Below the pieces are notes generated by a model, which was not told the DNA's origin, searched no databases, and worked only from the letters and a program-made list of their open reading frames with translations. From Gemmobacter sp. (GTDB taxonomy: Bacteria; Pseudomonadota; Alphaproteobacteria; Rhodobacterales; Rhodobacteraceae), in the NCBI RefSeq assembly GCF_034676705.1, contig NZ_JAUCBS010000013.1:2708501-2772500 (forward strand): DNA of 64,000 nt. The letters run 5' to 3'. Positions 58,390 through 64,000 of the stretch are shown here, one piece after another; position 1 is the stretch's first letter, and every line of letters begins with the position of its first letter. The translations under genes were made by a program, and so were the position numbers.

Positions 58390-59169
58390 TTACAGCGTGC
58401 TGTTCATCGCGCCGCCATCCAGCAGAATGTTCTGCCCGATGATGAATCCCGCATGCTGCGAACACAGGAAGGCGCAGGTCGCGCCGAATTCCTGTGCCGT
58501 GCCATAGCGGCCGGCCGGAATATTGGCGATGCGCTGTGCCTTGGCAGCTTCCATGCTGATGCCCTGCGCCTTGGCCGACCCGCTGTCCAGCGACACGGCG
58601 CGGTCGGTCGCGTGCAGGCCCGGCAGCAGGTTGTTGATGGCAACCCCCTTCGGCGCCACCTGCCGCGCGGTGCCGGCGACAAAGCCGGTCAGCCCGGCAC
58701 GGGCGGAATTCGACAGGCCCAGCACGCCGATCGGCGCCTTCACCGACTGGCTGGTGATGTTGACGACCCGGCCCCAGCCGCGCTCCATCATGCCGGGCAG
58801 CATCGCCTGCATCAGCGCGATGGGCGTCAGCATGTTGGCATCCAGCGCCTTGATGAAATCCTCGCGGCTCCAGTCCGACCACATGCCGGGGGGCGGGCCG
58901 CCCGCGTTGGTGACCAGAATGTCCACCGCCCCGGCCGCCGCCAGCACCTTGGCCCGGCCGTCCTCGGCGGTGATGTCGGCGGCCACCGCCGTCACCTTGA
59001 CGCCATGCGCGGCGCGGATCGCCTCGGCCGTTGCCTCCAGCGCCTCGGCGCCGCGCGCGTTCAGCACCAGATCGACGCCCGCCGCCGCCAGCGCCTCGGC
59101 GCAGCCGCGCCCCAGCCCCTTGGAACTTGCGCAGACCAGCGCGGTTTTCCCCTTGATCCCCAGATCCAT
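58390..59169 (-). CDS. SDR-family protein with a substituted active site
   Basis: 259 residues of the short-chain dehydrogenase fold. The N-terminal nucleotide motif is ASSKGLG (residues 14-20), NAGG follows at 88-91, and the usual serine is Ser140 in NITSQS. Where active SDRs have YxxxK, this protein has SNSAR at 153-157: Tyr is replaced by Ser153 and Lys by Arg157. The rest (GIAxNLLPG-like NNLLPGLHATDR, IIGQNILLDGGAMNSTL) is normal. It may still bind nucleotide and substrate, but classical catalysis is doubtful. A methionine seven codons upstream is an alternative start. It is divergent from a Hint-domain gene. Confidence 0.88.
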   Translation of the reverse strand: MDLGIKGKTALVCASSKGLGRGCAEALAAAGVDLVLNARGAEALEATAEAIRAAHGVKVTAVAADITAEDGRAKVLAAAGAVDILVTNAGGPPPGMWSDWSREDFIKALDANMLTPIALMQAMLPGMMERGWGRVVNITSQSVKAPIGVLGLSNSARAGLTGFVAGTARQVAPKGVAINNLLPGLHATDRAVSLDSGSAKAQGISMEAAKAQRIANIPAGRYGTAQEFGATCAFLCSQHAGFIIGQNILLDGGAMNSTL

Positions 59170-59293
59170 TCCCTGCCCCTTTGCTGTCATCCGCCCTTGT
59201 CCTGCCATGATCGTGACATGGAAAGGGCCTGGCCCAGTCCTATACGCAGCAAAGGCCAAGGCCAACCGCCTTGCACACCGACCGGAGGACCGC

Positions 59294-60334
59294 ATGCCCC
59301 ATACGCCCGAGGCTCGCGATGCCGCGCATATGGCCCATGTCTTTGCGGCGGCCGACCTGTTCGTCACCTCGGGCGCCAATCTGGGCGACGGCCTGTCCGA
59401 GGTCGAGGATCTGTGCGCCGGCGATGTCTACGAACTCGACAGCCTGGCCCGCCCCCTGCGCCTTGCCTTGGCCCGCCCGCGTGCCGGTGGCCCGCCTGCC
59501 CGCCAACAGGTCGTCGCGCCGGGATCCGAGGTTGGCGACCCCGGCGATCCGGTCGCCCTGTCGGCGCAGCTGACACTGATGGCGCCCGACGGGCAAAAGG
59601 TGGAACTGCTGCTGCTGCGCCACCGCGCCGCCGGCCGGGCGAGCCAGTCCAGCCTGTATGTCCTGCCGCTGACCCCGATCGCGCCGCGCACCGAATATAC
59701 CCTGCTGGCCGCCGAAGACCCGCCCGAGGAACTGCGGCTGTCCGACATCATCTGCCTGTCGTTCCACCGTGGCACACGCATCACGCTGGCCTCGGGCGCG
59801 CAGATGCCCATCGAACAGCTGGCCTCCGGCACCCGGGTGCTGACCCGCGACCATGGCCCCCAGCCGGTGCGCTGGATCGGGCGCACCACCCTGCGCGCGC
59901 GCGGATCCTTTGCCCCGGTGGTGATCGCCAGCGGCACCATGGGCAATGACAGCGACCTTATCGTCGGCCCGCACCACCGGCTGTTCCTGTATCAGCGCGA
60001 CCGCCTGCCCGGGCTGCCCACCGCCGAACTGCTGGTGCAGGCGCAGCATCTGGTCGATGATGAGGCGATCTTTCGCCGCGAAGGCGGGTTTGCCGAATAT
60101 TTCAGCCTGGTGTTCGACCGGCACGAAATCATCTATGCCGAAGGGATCCCGGTCGAAAGCCTGATGGTGAACGAGGCGACGGTCGCGGCCCTGCCGCCCG
60201 AACTGGCCGAGGCCGTGCGCAGCCAGCTGCCAGGGCTGAGCCAGCATCAGCATTTCGGTGTGGAACCCGATGCCGACCAGCTGGGCGCGCTGCGGCCGCG
60301 CGCGATCCGGCGCGGACGCGGGCGGACCCATTAG
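59294..60334 (+). CDS. Hint-domain (hedgehog/intein-type) protein
   Basis: 346 residues. The Hint module starts in the second half: DIICLSFHRGTRITLASGAQMPIEQLASGTRVLTRDHGPQPVRWIGR has the block-A cysteine at the Cys in IICLSFHRGT, and the block-B region is GPHHRLFLYQRDRL, where HH is typical. The N-terminal 150 residues are beta-rich without a signal peptide. Hint domains in Rhodobacterales proteins are thought to self-cleave or process. Whether the N-terminal part is a target is unknown. An ACCGGAGGACCGC ribosome site fixes the start. Confidence 0.85.
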   Translation: MPHTPEARDAAHMAHVFAAADLFVTSGANLGDGLSEVEDLCAGDVYELDSLARPLRLALARPRAGGPPARQQVVAPGSEVGDPGDPVALSAQLTLMAPDGQKVELLLLRHRAAGRASQSSLYVLPLTPIAPRTEYTLLAAEDPPEELRLSDIICLSFHRGTRITLASGAQMPIEQLASGTRVLTRDHGPQPVRWIGRTTLRARGSFAPVVIASGTMGNDSDLIVGPHHRLFLYQRDRLPGLPTAELLVQAQHLVDDEAIFRREGGFAEYFSLVFDRHEIIYAEGIPVESLMVNEATVAALPPELAEAVRSQLPGLSQHQHFGVEPDADQLGALRPRAIRRGRGRTH

Positions 60335-60359
60335 GCGGCGTATGGCCCGGGCGTTGCAA

Positions 60360-60424
60360 GGGGGGCCAGCCCCCCGTCGCGTTCCGCGACTCCCCCCGGG
60401 ATATTTGAGGACAGATGAAAGGGG
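60360..60424 (+). repeat. Three-part 3' module, GGATATTT family (copy 6)
   Basis: It follows the Hint gene in the same direction: GGGGGGCcagcCCCCCC hairpin, GTCGCG-ttc-CGCGAC hairpin, CCCCCCGGGATATTT, then GACAGATGAAAGGGG. It forms an inverted pair with copy 5 around the SDR and Hint genes. It is followed by tyrS in the opposite direction. Confidence 0.63.
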
Positions 60425-60456
60425 CGCCGGTTTTCGGGGGCGCCCCCTTGTTCGTC

Positions 60457-61707
60457 TCAGCCCAGCGTCACCAGCGCGTGGCGTTTCCGGCCAGCGGTCA
60501 GTTTCAGCGGCTCGGCCAGATCATCCGCGCGGATGATGCGGCCGGCGTCGGTGGCGTCGGCATCGTTCACCCGGGCACCGCCCTCGGCGATCAGGCGCTT
60601 GGCATCCTTGCCCGATTTCGCCAGCCCGGCCCGCACGAACAGCTGCGGCAGGCTGATGCCCTCGGCCGCTTCGGCCGCCGTGACGGCAAAGGTCGGCAGT
60701 TCCCCCCCGATACCGCCCTTCTCGAACACCTCGCGCGCGGTGGCTTCGGCCGCCGCCGCCGCCTCGGCGCCGTGCAGCAGGCCGGTAACCTCATTGGCCA
60801 GGATCACCTTGCCGATGTTGATCTCGGCCCCGCCAAGCGCGCCCAGCCGGTCGCATTCGTCGACCGGCAGTTCGGTGTAGAGCTTCAGGAACCGGCCCAC
60901 GTCGGCATCGGTGGTGTTGCGCCAGAACTGCCAGAATTCGTAAGGCGACAGCATCTCGCCGTTCAGCCAGACCGCGCCGCCCGCCGACTTGCCCATCTTG
61001 CGCCCGTCCGAGGTGGTCAGCAAGGGCGAGGTCAGGCCATAGATCTGCGCGTCGATCACCCGGCGGGTCAGGTCGATGCCGTTGACGATATTGCCCCACT
61101 GGTCCGAGCCGCCCATCTGGAGCAGGCAGCCATAGCGGCGGTTCAGTTCCAGAAAATCATAGGCCTGGAGGATCATGTAGTTGAATTCCAGAAAGGACAG
61201 CGACTGTTCGCGGTCCAGCCGGGATTTCACCGATTCAAACGACAGCATGCGATTCACGCTGAAATGCCGCCCGATATCGCGCAGGAAATCCAGGTAGTTC
61301 AGCTGATCCAGCCATTCGGCATTGTTGAGCATGATGGCATCGCCCGGACCCGCCCCATAGGACAGGTAACGCGCGAACACCTTTTGCATGCCGGCAATGT
61401 TCTCGTCGATCTTCGCGGGCGTCAGCAGCGGGCGTTCTTCGGCCCGGAAGGACGGGTCGCCCACCTTGGTGGTGCCGCCGCCCATCAGGGTGATCGGCTT
61501 GTGCCCGGTCTTTTGCAGCCAGCGCAGCATCATGATGTTCAGCAGATGCCCGACATGCAGGCTGGCCGCCGTGGCATCATAGCCGATATAGGCGGGCACG
61601 ACCCCCTTGACCAAGGCATCGTCCAGCGCCTGATAATCGGTGCAATCGGCCACATAGCCGCGCTCGAGCATCACGCGCAGGAAGTCGGATTTGGCATGGT
61701 AGGTCAT
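60457..61707 (-). CDS. tyrS: Tyrosyl-tRNA synthetase
   Basis: 416 residues. The class I HIGH motif appears as HVGHLLNIM (residue ~50), tyrosine recognition uses YIGYDATAASLHVG, and KMSKS is read as KMGKSAGG. The C-terminal S4 RNA-binding region is SGKDAKRLIAEGGARVNDADATD. Full length for the long bacterial TyrRS type. The start is the ATG with the MTYHAKSDFL opening; an ATG five codons upstream is possible. It is divergent from anmK with a 64-base gap. Confidence 0.96.
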   Translation of the reverse strand: MTYHAKSDFLRVMLERGYVADCTDYQALDDALVKGVVPAYIGYDATAASLHVGHLLNIMMLRWLQKTGHKPITLMGGGTTKVGDPSFRAEERPLLTPAKIDENIAGMQKVFARYLSYGAGPGDAIMLNNAEWLDQLNYLDFLRDIGRHFSVNRMLSFESVKSRLDREQSLSFLEFNYMILQAYDFLELNRRYGCLLQMGGSDQWGNIVNGIDLTRRVIDAQIYGLTSPLLTTSDGRKMGKSAGGAVWLNGEMLSPYEFWQFWRNTTDADVGRFLKLYTELPVDECDRLGALGGAEINIGKVILANEVTGLLHGAEAAAAAEATAREVFEKGGIGGELPTFAVTAAEAAEGISLPQLFVRAGLAKSGKDAKRLIAEGGARVNDADATDAGRIIRADDLAEPLKLTAGRKRHALVTLG

Positions 61708-61771
61708 GGCGTCATCATCCATAGTTCGGCTGCGCGCCGGTATAGCGGCGCAAGGGGGCAAGGGGAAGCGC

Positions 61772-62869
61772 ATGTTGAAGGCAGGGCCGGTCTGGGCACT
61801 GGGGGCCATGTCGGGCACCTCGCTGGACGGGGTGGATGCGGCCATGCTGCTGACCGACGGCGCCCGGGTGCTGGAATTCGGCCCCTCGGCCTTTCGTCCC
61901 TATACGGCGGGCGAACAGGCGATCCTGCGCGCGGCCCTTGGCTGCTGGCCCGACGATCCGCGCGCCGATGCGGCGGCCGAGGTGGTGGAAACCGCCCATG
62001 CCGAGGTGCTGTCGCGTTTCGACGGCGTGGATCTGGTGGGGTTTCACGGCCAGACGCTGGCGCATGATCCGGGCGGGCGCGGCACGCATCAATGCGGCAA
62101 CGGCGCCATCCTGGCCGAGGTGCTGGGCCTGCCGGTGGTGTGGGATTTCCGGTCCGACGATGTGCGCATGGGGGGTCAGGGGGCGCCGCTGGCCCCGTTC
62201 TATCATTTCGCGCTGGCCCGGCGGCTGGGCAATGATCCGGTGGTGGTCCTGAACCTGGGCGGGGTGGGCAACCTGACCTGGGCCGATCCCTCGCGGGGTG
62301 AGCCGCAGGTGCCGGGCGCGCTGTTCGCCTTTGACACCGGGCCGGCGAATGCGCCGGTCAACGATCTGGTGCAACGGCGGCTGGGACTGGCGCTGGACCA
62401 GGACGGCGCGCTGGCCGCCACCGGCGCCGTGGACCAGGGCATCATCGCGGATTTCCTGCGCCACCCCTATTTCTACCGCATGGCCCCCAAATCGCTGGAC
62501 CGCGATGCCTTTGCCGGCCTGTCGCGCGCGGTGGACACCCTGAGCGATGCCGATGCCGCAGCCACGCTCACCGCCGCCGCCGCCGCCGCCGTCGCGGCCG
62601 GGCTGCCGCTGCTGCCGGCGCCGCCCGCGCGCGTTCTGGTGACGGGTGGTGGCCGGCTGAACCCGGTGCTGATGGGCGAACTGGCCGCGCGCCTGCCCTG
62701 CCCCGTCGCCCCGGTCGAGGATGCGGGGCTTGATGGCGACATGCTCGAGGCTCAGGCCTTTGCCCATCTCGCGGTGCGGGTGGCGCGCGGCATGTCCACC
62801 TCGTGCCCCGGCACGACCGGCGTCGCGGCTGCGGTCGGCGGCGGGCAGATCAGCGCGCCGGCAGGCTAA
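61772..62869 (+). CDS. anmK: Anhydro-N-acetylmuramic acid kinase
   Basis: 365 residues. GAMSGTSLDGVDAAML is the diagnostic N-terminal ATP motif, VGFHGQTLAHDPGG and WDFRSDDVRMGGQGAPLAPFYH the sugar-binding part, NLGGVGNLTW, and VTGGGRLNPVLMGELAARL at the C-terminus. It opens and phosphorylates anhydro-MurNAc from peptidoglycan turnover. The start follows AAGGGGAAGCGC. It relates to the amino-sugar theme of glmS, glmU and nagA elsewhere in the window but is not linked in an operon. Confidence 0.95.
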   Translation: MLKAGPVWALGAMSGTSLDGVDAAMLLTDGARVLEFGPSAFRPYTAGEQAILRAALGCWPDDPRADAAAEVVETAHAEVLSRFDGVDLVGFHGQTLAHDPGGRGTHQCGNGAILAEVLGLPVVWDFRSDDVRMGGQGAPLAPFYHFALARRLGNDPVVVLNLGGVGNLTWADPSRGEPQVPGALFAFDTGPANAPVNDLVQRRLGLALDQDGALAATGAVDQGIIADFLRHPYFYRMAPKSLDRDAFAGLSRAVDTLSDADAAATLTAAAAAAVAAGLPLLPAPPARVLVTGGGRLNPVLMGELAARLPCPVAPVEDAGLDGDMLEAQAFAHLAVRVARGMSTSCPGTTGVAAAVGGGQISAPAG

Positions 62870-62883
62870 TCGCGCAAACCGCT

Positions 62884-62980
62884 GCCCCTTTGCCTTTTCT
62901 CAAATACCCCACGGGGAGGCGCCGGTTGGTGCGCCATTGGTTCAAGAACCAACCGGCGCGGAGGGGTGTGAAACCCCTCC
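62884..62980 (-). repeat. Three-part 3' module, GGGTATTT family (copy 3)
   Basis: On the minus strand after der: GGAGGGGT/ACCCCTCC hairpin with a TTCAC loop, a perfect 12-bp GCGCCGGTTGGT/ACCAACCGGCGC hairpin, CCCCGTGGGGTATTT, then AAAAGGCAAAGGGG. It lies between the convergent anmK and der. Confidence 0.62.
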
Positions 62981-63018
62981 AGGGTCGGGCAAAGACGCGC
63001 CCGTGCCGCCTCTCGGAC

Positions 63019-64000
63019 CTACCGTTCCTTGCCCGGCTTGCCCGCCTTGCCATCCATATGCTTGCGCAGGCGGGACGGCGTGTGGAACTTGCGTTCCTTG
63101 AACGGGTTCTGGTCGCCCTGACCGCGCAGGAAAATGCGGATCGGCGTGCCCGGCATGTCGAAATTCTCGCGCAACCCGTTGACCAGATAGCGCTTGTAGC
63201 TTTCCGGCAGTTCATCGGGGCGCGAGCATTTGATGACAAAGCCCGGCGGCCGGGTCTTGGCCTGGGTGATGTAGCGCAGCTTGATCCGATGCCCGCCGGG
63301 GGCCGGCGGCGGGTGCGCCTCGGTCATGGCGCCCAGCCAGGTGTTCAGCCTGGCGGTGGGAATGCGGCGGTTCCAGACCTCGTGCGCCTTCAGGATGGCG
63401 GTATGCAGCCGGTCCATCCCGCGCCCCGTCTTGGCTGAAATCGTCACCAGCGGCGCCCCGCGCAGCTGCGGCAGCAGGCGTTCGAACATCTCTTTCAGCT
63501 CGACCAGCTTTTCCTGCTTGTCGTCCTCCAGATCCCATTTGTTGACCGCAACGATCACCGCCCGGCCTTCGGTTTCGGCGAAATCGGCAATCCGCAGATC
63601 CTGGGTCTCGAACGGGATGGCCGCATCCAGCAGCACCACGACCACCTCGGCAAAGCGCACCGCGCGCAGGCCATCGGCGACGGACAGCTTTTCCAGCTTT
63701 TCCACCACCTTGGCCTTTTTGCGCATGCCGGCGGTATCCCAGATCCGCACCGGCGTGCCCATCCAGTCGGATCTGACCGAGATGGCATCGCGGGTGATCC
63801 CGGCCTCGGGGCCGGTCAGCATGCGGTCCTCGCCCAGGATCTTGTTCACCAGCGTCGACTTGCCCGCATTGGGCCGGCCGATGATGGCGATCTGCAAGGG
63901 CTTGTTCGGCGTGATCAGCGGGGCGGTGCCTTCCTCCTCGCTGTCCTCGGGGATGTCCACATCCACCTCGGGGGCGTCCTGCACGGCGCGTTCGGTGAAT
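63019..64000 (-). CDS. der: Ribosome-assembly GTPase Der (EngA), 5' part beyond the window
   Basis: About 327 residues of the two-GTPase-domain ribosome biogenesis factor are visible; the first G domain lies off the right edge. The second G domain starts IAIIGRPNAGKSTLVNKILGEDRMLTGPEAGITRD, with DTAGMRKK and NKWDLEDDK. It is followed by the KH-like C-terminal domain ending KFHTPSRLRKHMDGKAGKPGKER. The frame is open to the last codon. It is a single gene, convergent with anmK. Confidence 0.96.
   Translation of the reverse strand, partial: FTERAVQDAPEVDVDIPEDSEEEGTAPLITPNKPLQIAIIGRPNAGKSTLVNKILGEDRMLTGPEAGITRDAISVRSDWMGTPVRIWDTAGMRKKAKVVEKLEKLSVADGLRAVRFAEVVVVLLDAAIPFETQDLRIADFAETEGRAVIVAVNKWDLEDDKQEKLVELKEMFERLLPQLRGAPLVTISAKTGRGMDRLHTAILKAHEVWNRRIPTARLNTWLGAMTEAHPPPAPGGHRIKLRYITQAKTRPPGFVIKCSRPDELPESYKRYLVNGLRENFDMPGTPIRIFLRGQGDQNPFKERKFHTPSRLRKHMDGKAGKPGKER

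Noticed and set aside
1..64000. CRISPR arrays, toxin-antitoxin pairs, restriction or retron-type defence genes
   Set aside because: No regularly spaced repeats, no reverse transcriptase, no methyltransferase or nuclease pairs and no recognised toxin motifs were seen on either strand.

Overview
The window reads as chromosome of a high-GC alphaproteobacterium of the Rhodobacterales (Rhodobacter/Paracoccus/Gemmobacter-like). This rests on very GC-rich codon use, the yeast-type long PurC, the entericidin-type lipoprotein, the BdhA/Pgm/WYL neighbourhood, the DUF3775 and DUF1178 proteins, and an RNA component typical of the group: short intergenic hairpin modules ending in GGATATTT or GGGTATTT. The assignment is inference from protein character; no rRNA or marker comparison was possible.

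Layout. 1-3.4 kb: 3' part of prfC (release factor 3), two translationally coupled small genes, and a convergent TPR (TTC38-like) gene. 3.5 kb: a CAT-anticodon tRNA, probably tRNA-Ile2. 3.6-13.8 kb: a degraded mobile zone. It starts with about 570 bp lacking a recognisable gene. An IS pile-up follows: an IS3 remnant, an IS903-type IS5, a left-truncated IS407-type IS3, and four abutting IS5-family pieces joined at CTAG/TA sites. Next come phage fragments: a frameshifted tail-protein gene, the C-terminal third of a RepB-type partition protein, and an N-truncated Mu-like major head protein T with a cement-like protein and protease I. Nothing here looks like an intact phage. 13.8-23.2 kb: bdhA, a candidate small RNA, an orphan YejA-like binding protein, an entericidin-like lipoprotein, a WYL regulator, pgm, a WbpM/CapD-like membrane epimerase/dehydratase, and guaB.

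23.3-37.5 kb: a class I amidotransferase, a TehA/SLAC1-type membrane protein, DUF3775, an AlkD-like repair protein, glmS, glmU, a HAD phosphatase, an MFS exporter overlapping a DegT-type aminotransferase, a giant FtsX-type permease without its ATPase, and a molybdenum-cofactor pocket (DUF2478, mobA and a coupled RNase H-fold-like gene). 37.5-47.2 kb: a BadF-type amino-sugar kinase, nagA and an FAD oxidoreductase in one tight unit; ygfZ; thpR with a histone-deacetylase-like gene; NUDIX; DUF1178; a glycosyltransferase; purC; and a 50-residue membrane peptide.

47.2-58.3 kb: an aminotransferase, then the most coherent functional block. A phenylacetate-CoA-ligase-like enzyme is divergent from a complete Liv-type ABC importer (two ATPases, two permeases, a Tat-like binding protein). 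A long-chain-type acyl-CoA synthetase is embedded in the importer operon, followed by a DUF169 protein and a TetR regulator. Inference: regulated import and CoA activation of an organic acid. 58.3-64 kb: an SDR lacking the catalytic Tyr/Lys pair, a Hint-domain protein, tyrS, anmK, and the 3' two-thirds of der.

Amino-sugar and cell-wall recycling recur (pgm, glmS, glmU, the GlcNAc-kinase-like gene, nagA, anmK), although these genes are not one operon. The best candidates for something under-described are the three-part 3' intergenic module (ten copies counted), the predicted 75-nt RNA upstream of bdhA, the leader ORF of the importer operon, and the active-site-substituted SDR. I do not see a defence system, CRISPR array or secondary-metabolite cluster.
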